A stretch of DNA of 64,000 bases, from NCBI RefSeq assembly GCF_003635115.1, contig NZ_RBXJ01000003.1:321324-385323 (forward strand), read 5' to 3'. Positions 17,006-25,099 of the stretch are shown here, piece after piece; the stretch's first letter is position 1, and each line of letters opens with the position of its first letter. The stretch comes from Microbacterium sp. AG1240 (lineage in GTDB: Bacteria > Actinomycetota > Actinomycetes > Actinomycetales > Microbacteriaceae). The position numbers and the translations under genes are program-made. Under the pieces are notes generated by a model. The model searched no databases and was not told the DNA's origin. It saw only the letters and a program-made list of their open reading frames with translations.

Positions 17006-18657
17006 TCTCGGGCGAGACGACGGCCGGCGCCCAGTGGTGGCGCTCGGCCGTCATCTACCAGATCTATCCGCGGTCGTTCGCGGATGCGAACGGAGACGGG
17101 GTCGGTGATCTCGCCGGCGTGACGGCACGCCTGCCCGCCCTCGAGGCGCTGGGGGTTGACGCCATCTGGCTGAGCCCCTTCTACGTGTCGCCGCAGAAGG
17201 ACGCCGGGTACGACGTCGCCGACTACTGCGACGTCGACCCGCTCTTCGGCACGCTCGACGACTTCGACGCGCTGCGGGCGGCCGCCCACGCGCGGGGCAT
17301 CCGCGTGATCGTCGACCTCGTGCCGAACCACTCGTCCGACCGGCATCCGTGGTTCCAAGATGCGCTCCGCGCCGCCCCGGGCGGCCCGGAGCGCGCGCGA
17401 TACATGTTCCGCGACGGCCGGGGGCCGGGCGGCGACCTGCCGCCGAACAACTGGCAGTCGCTGTTCGGGGGTCCCGCGTGGACCCGGACGTTCGATGCCG
17501 ACGGCACCCCCGGCCAGTGGTACCTGCACCTGTTCGACACCTCGCAACCCGATTTCGATTGGGCCAGCGAAGACGTTCGGGCGGAGTTCCGCCGCATCCT
17601 GCGTTTCTGGCTCGATCGGGGCGTGGACGGCTTCCGCGTCGACGTCGCGCACGGGCTGGTGAAGGCCGAGGGGCTGCCCGACTACACCCCCGACCCGCAC
17701 GCGGGATCGATGGGCGGCGACGAGTACGGCGTGCCGTACTGGGCGCAACCGGGAGTGCACGACATCTTCCGCGACTGGCGGTCGCTGCTCGAGGAGTACG
17801 ACGGCGACCGGGCCCTCTGCGCCGAGGCCTGGCTGCCCTCGGTCGAGATGACGAGCCTGTGGGTGCGCCCCGACGAGATGTCGCAGGCGTTCAACTTCGC
17901 CTATCTCGAGACGCCCTGGGACGCGGGCAGGCTCCGCGCCGTCATCGACGAGTCGTTGCGCGCGTACGGCGCGGTCGGCGCGCCCAGCACATGGGTGCTG
18001 TCGAACCACGACGTGGTGCGGCACACGGCCCGTCTCGCGCTCACCGCCGAGAACCCGCAGGGGCACGGCATCGGTCCCGACTCGCCCGGTCGCCCCATCC
18101 CCGAACTGGGCCTGCGACGCGCGCGAGCGGCGACGACCGTGATGCTGGCGCTGCCCGGATCGGCCTATCTCTACCAGGGCGAGGAGCTCGGACTCCCCGA
18201 GGTCGTCGACCTTCCCGCCGCTGCACGTCAGGACCCGACTTGGGCTCGTTCGTACGGCGAGCGGTACGGGAGGGACGGATGCCGGGTTCCTCTGCCGTGG
18301 GAGGCGGACGCGCCCTCGTACGGCTTCGGTGCGACTCACGCTCCGCCCTGGTTGCCGCAGCCCGAAGGGTGGGAGCCGTTCGCGCGTGACAGCCAGGAGC
18401 GCGATCCCGACTCGACACTCCACCTCTATCGACGGCTCCTGGGTGCCCGTCGAGGGGCGCGACTCGGTGCCGGGACGCTCGAATGGCTCTCGCTGGGAGA
18501 GGATTCGGTGGCCTTCCGTAACGGGAAGGTCACGATTGTCGCCAATCTCGGGCGTGCGAACGTGCCCCTCCCCGCGGGTCGGGTGATCGTGGCGAGCGCG
18601 CCCCTCTCGGGGGCGGAGCTGCCACCCGACGCGGCCGTCTGGATCGCCGCCGAATAA
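17002..18657 (+). CDS. GH13 alpha-glucosidase
   Basis: A 551-residue cytosolic glycoside hydrolase family 13 enzyme releasing glucose from alpha-glucosides. Region I is IVDLVPNHSSD, the nucleophile Asp lies in GVDGFRVDVAHG, the acid Glu in ALCAEAWLP, and region IV is VLSNHDVVRH. The usual (beta/alpha)8 barrel and C-terminal all-beta domain are both present. The start GTG overlaps the dehydrogenase stop by four bases. This coupling puts it in the LysR-linked transcript, hinting that the dehydrogenase substrate can be released from a glucoside. A close paralogue lies at 60087-61763. Confidence 0.93.
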   Translation: MISGETTAGAQWWRSAVIYQIYPRSFADANGDGVGDLAGVTARLPALEALGVDAIWLSPFYVSPQKDAGYDVADYCDVDPLFGTLDDFDALRAAAHARGIRVIVDLVPNHSSDRHPWFQDALRAAPGGPERARYMFRDGRGPGGDLPPNNWQSLFGGPAWTRTFDADGTPGQWYLHLFDTSQPDFDWASEDVRAEFRRILRFWLDRGVDGFRVDVAHGLVKAEGLPDYTPDPHAGSMGGDEYGVPYWAQPGVHDIFRDWRSLLEEYDGDRALCAEAWLPSVEMTSLWVRPDEMSQAFNFAYLETPWDAGRLRAVIDESLRAYGAVGAPSTWVLSNHDVVRHTARLALTAENPQGHGIGPDSPGRPIPELGLRRARAATTVMLALPGSAYLYQGEELGLPEVVDLPAAARQDPTWARSYGERYGRDGCRVPLPWEADAPSYGFGATHAPPWLPQPEGWEPFARDSQERDPDSTLHLYRRLLGARRGARLGAGTLEWLSLGEDSVAFRNGKVTIVANLGRANVPLPAGRVIVASAPLSGAELPPDAAVWIAAE

Positions 18658-19012
18658 GGTATCCCGCGGCTTTCCGGCGGGGGCTCCGCGTGCTCCGTCG
18701 GCGACGCCGTCGGGCGCGGCGGCGTACCCGGATCGGGGCTCGCGGCACCCGGCAGGTGGGCGCGCTGCCCGATTTGCCAACGCCCCCGAGGCCGTGACAC
18801 GTTGAGATGTGCCCGTTGCCGGGCCACCCGACCAGTCCGCGGTCGCGGTGACATCTCCCGAGGGTGTCAGACCGCGATCGTACGGTCGGCGGTCTTTGCG
18901 TGCGGGTCCGACACCCGCCGCCCGGCCGCGCCTCGACCCGAGGTGCGCGTCTGCGACCGCCACCCGGGCGTGACCGATGCCGTCCCCGTGCGGGGCAGCC
19001 GAGGTACACACT
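18658..19012. other. Non-coding region before proV with structured leader
   Basis: No protein gene is seen in these 355 bases. The first part holds GC-rich inverted segments just after the glucosidase stop, probably a terminator. The second part holds an attenuator-like pair of alternative hairpins (18843-18897), then a further stem of GCGGGT and ACCCGC (18903-18918). A promoter was not identified with confidence. Confidence 0.6.
18843..18897 (+). promoter_or_regulatory. Putative attenuator of the proVWX operon (alternative stems)
   Basis: Two stems share the same bases. TCGCGGTGACA (18843-18853) can pair with TGTC plus ACCGCGA (18865-18877, 2-nt bulge). Alternatively GACCGC (18870-18875) pairs with GCGGTC (18889-18894), extended inside by CGA/TCG pairs and closed by a 4-nt loop, then TTT. 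The first stem would prevent the second, terminator-like one. The trigger is unknown. No known riboswitch consensus was recognised. Confidence 0.45.
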
Positions 19013-20314
19013 GTGACCGTTCTTCCGCCTGCCCTCGAGGCGCGCAATCTGTTCAAGGTCTTCGGACGCAGCCCCCAGAAGGCCGTCCAGCGCCTGAAAG
19101 CCGGTGAGAGCCGCACCGACGTCGCCGACGCGGGAACCGCGGCCGTCATCGACGCGAGCTTCGACGTCGCCGAGGGCGAGATCTTCGTCATCATGGGCCT
19201 GTCGGGTTCCGGAAAGTCGACGATCATCCGCATGCTCAACGGTCTGCACGACGCGACCGCGGGGTCGGTGCTCGTGCACGGCGAGCCCGTGACCGGTACC
19301 ACCGCGGCGAAGCTGCGGGCGCTGCGTCGAGACCGCGTCTCGATGGTGTTCCAGCACTTCGCGCTCCTGCCGCACCGCTCGGTCGCCGAGAACGTCGCGT
19401 ATCCGCTCGAGCTGCGGGGCGTCGCCAAGGCCGAGCGTCTCGCCCGCGCCGAGGAGATCCTCTCGCTCGTCGGGCTCGAGGGGTGGGGCGACAAGCTCCC
19501 CGACGCGCTGTCGGGCGGCATGCAGCAGCGTGTCGGCATCGCCCGCGCTCTCGCCGCCGATCCCGATGTGCTGCTGATGGACGAAGCCTTCAGCGCCCTC
19601 GATCCCCTCATCCGTCGCGAGATGCAGGAGCAGCTGCTCTCGCTCCAGCAGAAGCTGCAGAAGACGATCGTCTTCATCACGCACGACCTCAACGAGGCCA
19701 TGCTCCTGGGCGACCGCATCGCCGTCATGCGCGACGGCCGCATCGTGCAGATCGGCACGCCGGAAGACATCCTCACCGACCCGGCGAACGACTACGTGGA
19801 GCAGTTCGTACAGGACGTCGATCGTGCACGCGTGCTGACGGCCGCCAATGTCATGGAGCGCCCGCGGCCCGTGGTCACCGAGACCGCCGGTCCTCGCTCC
19901 GCCCTGCGCCAGATGCGCGACGCGTACATGTCGGCCGCGTACGTCGTGGGTCGAGACCGCCGCCTCCTCGGCGTGGTCACCGATCGCGACGCGATCGCCC
20001 TGGTGCGACGCGGTGAGGGCTCGGTCACCTCGGTCATCCGTCCCGCTCCGCTCACCGTCTCGCAAGACGAGGTGCTGATGAACCTCTTCGTCCCCGCGGT
20101 CGAATCGCCCGTCCCGCTGGCGGTGACCGATGACGAAGGCAGGCTCGTCGGCGTGATCCCCCGCGTCACCCTCCTCGCGGCGCTCGGCCCCGGCCCCGGC
20201 GCGACCGACGAGATCACGATCCCCGTCGTCCCGCTCCCCGCGACCGTCATCGACGAAGCCCTGGCGGAGTCGTCCGACGAAGCATCCCCCACCACAGGAA
20301 AGGCGGCAGTGTGA
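19013..20314 (+). CDS. proV: Glycine betaine/proline ABC importer, ATP-binding subunit
   Basis: A 433-residue cytosolic ATPase of the ProV/OpuAA type that energises uptake of glycine betaine or related osmolytes. Walker A is GLSGSGKST (62-70), the ABC signature LSGGMQQR (about 166-173), and Walker B DVLLMDEAFSALD (about 185-197). A C-terminal CBS pair (about 280-400) follows, used in OpuA-type ATPases to sense ionic strength. The GTG at 19013 was chosen because it starts the LEARNLFKVFG domain; an upstream start has no family support. The stop overlaps the permease start by one base. Confidence 0.92.
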   Translation: MTVLPPALEARNLFKVFGRSPQKAVQRLKAGESRTDVADAGTAAVIDASFDVAEGEIFVIMGLSGSGKSTIIRMLNGLHDATAGSVLVHGEPVTGTTAAKLRALRRDRVSMVFQHFALLPHRSVAENVAYPLELRGVAKAERLARAEEILSLVGLEGWGDKLPDALSGGMQQRVGIARALAADPDVLLMDEAFSALDPLIRREMQEQLLSLQQKLQKTIVFITHDLNEAMLLGDRIAVMRDGRIVQIGTPEDILTDPANDYVEQFVQDVDRARVLTAANVMERPRPVVTETAGPRSALRQMRDAYMSAAYVVGRDRRLLGVVTDRDAIALVRRGEGSVTSVIRPAPLTVSQDEVLMNLFVPAVESPVPLAVTDDEGRLVGVIPRVTLLAALGPGPGATDEITIPVVPLPATVIDEALAESSDEASPTTGKAAV

Positions 20315-21288
20315 TGGAAGACTTCCGTATCCCCGTGGGTTCCTGGGTCAAAGATGGAGTGGACTGGATCCGCGACAACCTCGACGGACTGCTCGACGCC
20401 ATCGCGTGGATCGTGCGCCTCCTCGTCGACACGCTCACCGAGGTGCTGGTGAGCACCCCGATCCCGGTGGCCATCGTCGTCGCGGCCCTCATCGGTTGGC
20501 TCGTCCGATCGTGGCAGCTCGGTGTGGGCACGCTGGTGTCGTTCACCCTCATCGTCGGCATGGCCCAGTGGACCACCGCGATGCAGACCCTCTCCCTCGT
20601 GCTCGTGGCCACCCTGATCGCGGTCGCGATCTCGGTGCCGCTGGGCATCTGGTCGGCGCGCAACGCCCGGGTGCGCTCGATCCTCAAGCCCGTGCTCGAC
20701 TTCATGCAGACGATGCCCGCCTTCGTCTACCTCATCCCGGCGATCACGTTCTTCAGCATCGGCGTGGTGCCCGGTCTCGTCTCGACGGTGATCTTCGCCC
20801 TTCCGCCCGGCGTGCGGCTCACCGAGCTCGGCATCCGAGGCGTCGACTCCGAGACCGTGGAGGCTGGCCATGCTTTCGGCGCCAAGCCGGGGCAGATCCT
20901 CCGCGGCATCCAGCTCCCCCTGGCGATGCCGACCATCATGGCCGGCGTCAACCAGGTCATCATGCTCGCGCTGTCGATGGCGGTCGTGGCCGGCATCGTC
21001 GGGGCCGACGGCCTCGGCAAGGAGGTCGTCTCGGCCATCTCGACCGTCAACCTCGCGAAGGGCGTCGAAGCCGGCCTCAGCGTCGTCATCATCGCGGTGT
21101 TCCTCGACCGCGTGACCGCCGCGCTCGGCAACCCCTCGGAGCACCGCGGCTCTCTCCTCGGACTGATCTCCCGTCGCCGTGCCGCGCAGCGGACCACCGT
21201 GCCCCCGGCCGACGACAAGGACGCCACGGCGGAGGCCGATCGCATGAAGGCATCGCCGCGCCGCGCCCCGATCAGCACCGGCGGCTGA
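20314..21288 (+). CDS. proW: Glycine betaine/proline ABC importer, permease
   Basis: A 324-residue inner-membrane subunit. An amphipathic N-terminal region containing VDWIRDNLDGLLDAI precedes helices from about residue 45 on, and the permease core includes FMQTMPAFVYLIPAITFFSI and the loop GVDSETVEAGHAFGAKPGQ that contacts ProV. AGGAAAGG lies before the ATG at 20314, which overlaps the proV stop. The C-terminal 40 residues are charged and probably cytosolic. Follows standard proV-proW-proX order. Confidence 0.92.
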   Translation: MEDFRIPVGSWVKDGVDWIRDNLDGLLDAIAWIVRLLVDTLTEVLVSTPIPVAIVVAALIGWLVRSWQLGVGTLVSFTLIVGMAQWTTAMQTLSLVLVATLIAVAISVPLGIWSARNARVRSILKPVLDFMQTMPAFVYLIPAITFFSIGVVPGLVSTVIFALPPGVRLTELGIRGVDSETVEAGHAFGAKPGQILRGIQLPLAMPTIMAGVNQVIMLALSMAVVAGIVGADGLGKEVVSAISTVNLAKGVEAGLSVVIIAVFLDRVTAALGNPSEHRGSLLGLISRRRAAQRTTVPPADDKDATAEADRMKASPRRAPISTGG

Positions 21289-21355
21289 CACGCGGGCCCC
21301 GGCCCGACCCCACTGAACCCATACGGAACGCAGCAGAACATACGAAAGGAACACC

Positions 21356-22267
21356 ATGCAGATGTCCCGCAAGATCACATCCCTCGTGGCTCTCGGAGCC
21401 GCAGCATCCCTCGCCCTCGCAGGTTGCGCGAGCGGAGCCGGCAACGGCGACGGCAACGCCGGTTCCGGCGACAAGGGCACCATCACCCTCGGCTTCCTCC
21501 CCTCGTGGACCGACGGCCTCAGCACCGCCTACCTCCTCCAGAACCAGCTCGAGGAGCTCGGCTACACGGTCGAGATGGAGACGCTCACCGAGGCGGGCCC
21601 GCTCTACACCGCACTCGCCCAGGGCGACATCGACATCTACCCGTCGGCATGGCCCGAGCTGACCCACGCGTCCTACATGGAGGAGTACGGCGACTCGATC
21701 GACGACCTCGGCGCCTACTACGACAACGCGAAGCTCACCCTCGCGGTGCCGAGCTACTCCGACATCGACTCGATCGAAGACCTCGCCGGCCAGGCCGACC
21801 GCTTCGACGGCAAGATCTACGGCATCGAGCCCGGCGCCGGCCTGACCAAGCAGACCCAGGAGGTCGCACTCCCCGGGTACGGCCTCGACGGCGAGTTCGA
21901 GCTCGTCACCTCGTCGACCGCGGCGATGCTCACCGAGCTCGACAACGCGATCGCCGCGCAGGACGACATCGTCGTGACGCTGTGGCGTCCGTTCTGGGCC
22001 AACGACGCGTTCGACATCAAGGACCTCGCCGACCCGCAGGGCCTCATGGGCGACCCCGAGGCGCTGCACTTCCTCGGCGCGTCGGGCTTCGCCGAGAAGT
22101 ACCCGGATGCTGCGGAGCTGATCGCCGGCATCAAGCTGGACGACGAGCAGTACGGCGCCCTGGAAGACATGGTCGTCAACGAGTACGGCGAGGGCAGCGA
22201 GGCAGAAGCCATCACCGCGTGGCTCGAGCAGTACCCCGACGTGATCCCCACGGTCGCTGCGCGCTGA
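21356..22267 (+). CDS. proX: Glycine betaine/proline-binding lipoprotein
   Basis: A 303-residue extracellular binding protein of the OpuAC/ProX family. The signal peptide ends in the lipobox LAGC with Cys24 as the lipid anchor, then a Gly/Asn-rich linker. Family motifs include TITLGFLPSWTDGLSTAYLL, the DIYPSAWPEL box and LWRPFWANDAFDI, whose Trp residues would build the aromatic cage for quaternary amines. GAAAGGA precedes the ATG. It completes the importer; a strong hairpin terminator follows. Confidence 0.93.
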   Translation: MQMSRKITSLVALGAAASLALAGCASGAGNGDGNAGSGDKGTITLGFLPSWTDGLSTAYLLQNQLEELGYTVEMETLTEAGPLYTALAQGDIDIYPSAWPELTHASYMEEYGDSIDDLGAYYDNAKLTLAVPSYSDIDSIEDLAGQADRFDGKIYGIEPGAGLTKQTQEVALPGYGLDGEFELVTSSTAAMLTELDNAIAAQDDIVVTLWRPFWANDAFDIKDLADPQGLMGDPEALHFLGASGFAEKYPDAAELIAGIKLDDEQYGALEDMVVNEYGEGSEAEAITAWLEQYPDVIPTVAAR

Positions 22268-22280
22268 CCCGAGTTCGATG

Positions 22281-22314
22281 AGCGGGCGGGTTCCTTTCGG
22301 GGAGCCCGCCCGCT
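22281..22314 (+). terminator. Terminator of proVWX
   Basis: AGCGGGCGGG (22281-22290) and CCCGCCCGCT (22305-22314) form a perfect 10-bp GC stem with a 14-nt loop, 13 bp after the proX stop, followed by CTCTCGTTC rather than a clean U-run. Confidence 0.8.
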
Positions 22315-22339
22315 CTCTCGTTCCCGCACGGGGTGCGGC

Positions 22340-22419
22340 CACGAGCGGAGGAGACCTCACGAGCGGAGGACCGTCGGGGGCTCGGCGGTCAGCCGTTCGT
22401 GAGATGTCCTCCCGTCGTG
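22340..22419. repeat. Imperfect 30-bp-arm inverted repeat between convergent genes
   Basis: CACGAGCGGAGGAGACCTCA (22340-22359) continues to an arm of about 30 bases that is matched, with some mismatches, by the reverse complement of 22390-22419. It lies between proX and the convergent DUF2071 gene and may serve as a two-way terminator or belong to the palindrome group described elsewhere in the window. Confidence 0.55.
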
Positions 22420-22432
22420 ACGGGCGGCGGTG

Positions 22433-23164
22433 TCAGATGCGGGTGGGCGGCCCGAAGCGGGTGAGGAATCCCGGATGCTGCGACGGCATCGCGAGCACGG
22501 AGTCGGGCGGGCGCGACGCGAGACCGGCGAAGCCGCTGTCGCCGAGCAGCTCGTCGTCGAGGGCGAGGAGCTCGCCGTCGACGAGCGGCCACGGCTCGTG
22601 CTCGTTCGCCGCCCAGATGGTGCGGCCGAGGTGCGACTGGTGGAACCCCCATCGCGCGGTCAGGAATCGCGACAGGTCGGTGTCGACGGGGGAGGAACCG
22701 CGAGCGACCCGGATGCGCGTGCGGGGTCTCGGACCGGGGCCGTGCCGGCGGGAGCGGTACTCGATCGCCTGCTCGTCGACGCGGAGTCCGGCGTTCGCCC
22801 AGCGATAGGGAAGGCCGAAGAGCGCCCGTGCGCCGAGCACCGGAAGCAGGTGCTCCGCCTCCAGGGTGAGGAAGACCACTCCGCGGCGCCCGTGCTCGTC
22901 GACGGCATACGTGCGCACGTTGATCTCGACGAACGATCCGACCACGGGCACCGGCGGCAGGGGCAGGAAGCGGAAGTCGCCGAGCACGAAGGGGACCAGC
23001 CCCACCCAGGCCGACCCGTCGAAGAGATCGGGGCGCGTTCCGGGCGGAAGGCGGTCGGCGATCGCCGCGGGCTCGATCCGCCAGTGCAGGAAGAGCGCCG
23101 TGCTCCACCGCTGCTCGATGATCGCGCGTGCGCCGAGGGGCGGTGCGCCGTCGTCGATGGTCAC
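22433..23164 (-). CDS. DUF2071 (YqjF-like) family protein
   Basis: A 243-residue cytosolic protein of the DUF2071/YqjF family, whose function is unknown. Recognisable features are the opening QRWSTALFLHWRIEPAAIAD with PPGTRPDLFDGSAWVGLVPF, the FVEINVRTYAVDEHGRRGVV strand and SHLGRTIWAANEHEPWPL near the C-terminus. The GTG at 23164 begins five bases after the stop of the upstream gene, so it is co-transcribed with the membrane-anchored pair that follows on the map. No catalytic residues can be named. Confidence 0.8.
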   Translation of the reverse strand: MTIDDGAPPLGARAIIEQRWSTALFLHWRIEPAAIADRLPPGTRPDLFDGSAWVGLVPFVLGDFRFLPLPPVPVVGSFVEINVRTYAVDEHGRRGVVFLTLEAEHLLPVLGARALFGLPYRWANAGLRVDEQAIEYRSRRHGPGPRPRTRIRVARGSSPVDTDLSRFLTARWGFHQSHLGRTIWAANEHEPWPLVDGELLALDDELLGDSGFAGLASRPPDSVLAMPSQHPGFLTRFGPPTRI

Positions 23165-23169
23165 CGGTG

Positions 23170-24150
23170 CTACGGCCGGTCGCGGCCCGGGACGGGCCAT
23201 ACGGGATCGCCCGGGGGCGTCGGGTCGTCGCCGCCGGAGGGGCGGGGCGGGGCGTCGTCGGAGGAGGCGCGCGAGGAACGGGCGCGGTCGAAGCGGTCTT
23301 TCGCCGCACGGCTCATCGCCCGCACCGAATCGGAGACGGCCCGTTGCGCGTTGTCGCCGAGGGTCTGCGCCATCTGCGACCACATGTCCGACGCCGCATC
23401 CGTTGGCCGAGGGGGCGCCTCGCCGGCCCGCCGACGCGCCTCGCGCTCGGCGTCGTCGAACGCGTGCCCGGCCCGACGCACCGCGTCGCGGTAGGCGAGG
23501 AAGTCCGCCGGCGAGACCCGCGCACCGCTCGAGGCGGGGCGCAGCCACTGCGCCTGCGACTGCTCGCGCAGGAACACCGCGAGAAGGGGCGAGCGGGCGT
23601 CGCTCATCGCGGGGTAGGCGAGCTGCAGGTCGATATCGGTCTCGTAGGCCAGCCACCGGGCGTTGAGCGCGTCGTGCTGGGCCATGAGCCGGTCGAGCGG
23701 CAGCATGGCGCGTCCGGCTCGGATGGCGGGCAGCGTGGCCTTGGCGGCCTTCAGCCCCGCACGCCGTGCGCGCAGGTCGGCGCCCGCGGCGCGCACCTGC
23801 CGCTGTGCGGCCTGCACGCGCGCCCGGGCGGCGGCGATGGCACCGGGAGCGACGCGGGATGCTGCGCTGTCGGCCTGCACGCGCGCGAGCTCGGCCTGCG
23901 CCACCTGCACCTCGGCGCGGCTGCGCGTGACGGCGTCGCGCGAAGACTGCAGATCGAGCACGGCCGCGTCGAGCTCGAGCCGGCGCGCGGCACCCTTGCT
24001 CATGGTCTTGCGTCCGAGGCCGCCCGCGATCGCCGGCCGCTTCGCTCTCTCCCGCTGTGTGAGCACGCCGATCCAGCCGAGAGTGGCTGTGCCGGCCGCT
24101 GCGGGACCGATCCACCACCAGTCGGCCACGAACAGCCAGAGCGGATCCAC
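23170..24150 (-). CDS. Membrane-anchored coiled-coil protein of unknown function (paralogue A)
   Basis: A 326-residue protein not recognised as a named family. An N-terminal hydrophobic segment rich in Trp (about 6-28) is followed by a long Ala/Arg-rich helical stretch (about 55-150) that should form a coiled coil. A shared domain (about 155-245) contains AQHDALNARWLAYE, LAYPAMSDARSPLLAVFLRE and FLAYRDAVRRAGHAFDDAER. A disordered, Pro/Asp-rich tail ends it. The downstream neighbour 24155-24910 carries the same domain. The start is uncertain: the GTG at 24150 overlaps AAGGAG, and GTG 24126 is an alternative. Confidence 0.65.
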   Translation of the reverse strand: MDPLWLFVADWWWIGPAAAGTATLGWIGVLTQRERAKRPAIAGGLGRKTMSKGAARRLELDAAVLDLQSSRDAVTRSRAEVQVAQAELARVQADSAASRVAPGAIAAARARVQAAQRQVRAAGADLRARRAGLKAAKATLPAIRAGRAMLPLDRLMAQHDALNARWLAYETDIDLQLAYPAMSDARSPLLAVFLREQSQAQWLRPASSGARVSPADFLAYRDAVRRAGHAFDDAEREARRRAGEAPPRPTDAASDMWSQMAQTLGDNAQRAVSDSVRAMSRAAKDRFDRARSSRASSDDAPPRPSGGDDPTPPGDPVWPVPGRDRP

Positions 24151-24154
24151 TCCT

Positions 24155-24910
24155 TCATGCTACGTGGCTCGCCGGCGGAGCGTCGGGGCGGTCGCTGCTC
24201 GCGCTCGGCAGTTCCAGGGCCACACGCTTCTCGAGCGCGTCGATCGCGCCGTCCGAGATCGAGAGGAGTCCGTCGAGCTCCTCACGCACGCGGTGATACG
24301 CCAGCTGACGTTCGGCGGGGGTAGCGGCCGCGTCGGTGGCGGTGTTGAGGAGCTGCTTGGCGGTATCGAGCCGCCGCCGCTCCGCGTCAGTGAAACCCGA
24401 GACCTTCATCCGGCGCGCATCCCGCTCTGCGAGGTCGAAGGCGACCTCGTAGTCCACCACGGCGTCGCGGTACTCCCTCACCTGCTCGGGCGTGAGCTTC
24501 ATCGTCGGCGACGCCGGGCGGAGCCCGTCGGCCACGCGCTTCGCCCGAAGGAACGCGGCTGTGAGCGGCTGGCGGCCATCGCTCATCGCGGGGAAGTCGA
24601 TCGTCTTGCCCACGTCGAGCTCGTAGTCGAGCCAGCGCGCGGTGACGTCGTCGTGGGCTGCCATCTGGCGTTCCAGAGGAGGGACGGTGTCGGCATCCGC
24701 ACGATCGGGGATGGGGTCAGTGGCGCGGGCCCCGCCGCGCGCAGCATCCTGCGCCGCTTTGAGCTCGGCCTTCGCTTTCAGGATCTCGAGTCGTCGCTTG
24801 TGGCGGTCGCGACCGGCCTTCTGCCAGGCCCCGGCCGTGGCGCTCAGGATTCCGAAGGCCGGGAACGCCAACCACCAGTAGTCCCTCAGGAATTCCAGCA
24901 GCTGGTCCAC
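24155..24910 (-). CDS. Membrane-anchored protein of unknown function (paralogue B)
   Basis: A 251-residue protein, shorter sister of the gene at 23170-24150. An N-terminal hydrophobic helix (about 8-27, with DYWWLAFPAFGIL) leads into a short basic coiled stretch (KAELKAAQDAARGG) and the shared domain with AAHDDVTARWLDYELDVGK, FPAMSDGRQPLTAAFLRAK and VREYRDAVVDYEVAFDLAER. A helical C-terminal half follows. It is transcribed with its paralogue (stop to start 4 bp). The GTG at 24910 is the first start of the frame, but its ribosome-binding site is poor, so the N-terminus is uncertain. Confidence 0.65.
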   Translation of the reverse strand: MDQLLEFLRDYWWLAFPAFGILSATAGAWQKAGRDRHKRRLEILKAKAELKAAQDAARGGARATDPIPDRADADTVPPLERQMAAHDDVTARWLDYELDVGKTIDFPAMSDGRQPLTAAFLRAKRVADGLRPASPTMKLTPEQVREYRDAVVDYEVAFDLAERDARRMKVSGFTDAERRRLDTAKQLLNTATDAAATPAERQLAYHRVREELDGLLSISDGAIDALEKRVALELPSASSDRPDAPPASHVA

Positions 24911-24951
24911 CTCGTCATGCTAGCCCCGCGACCGGAGCCCGAGCCTGGGTC

Positions 24952-25089
24952 TCAGCGCTGGACGAGCAGGGCGAACACGGTGGCGCCGCCGCCGGTGATG
25001 ATGAGCGCGGCGATCACGACCCACGCGATCACCTTCACGCGTCGCTGACGGATGCCTACAAGATCGCCGTAGTCCTCGTCGTTGCTCAT
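24952..25089 (-). CDS. 45-residue single-pass membrane protein
   Basis: A short gene in the gap between purL and the paralogue pair. The product starts MSNDEDYGDLVGIRQRRVKV, followed by one transmembrane helix (about 20-42) and a short basic end LLVQR. The acidic N-terminus followed by RQRR predicts a cytosolic N-terminus. It begins 10 bp after the purL stop on the same strand, so it is likely part of the purL transcript. No function is known. Confidence 0.65.
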   Translation of the reverse strand: MSNDEDYGDLVGIRQRRVKVIAWVVIAALIITGGGATVFALLVQR

Positions 25090-25099
25090 GGCGTCAACC

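Noticed and set aside
18658..19012. A cyclic-di-AMP (ydaO-type) riboswitch before proV or before the KimA-like gene
   Set aside because: No consensus core of that riboswitch could be read, and the gap before the KimA-like gene (about 80 bp) is too short.
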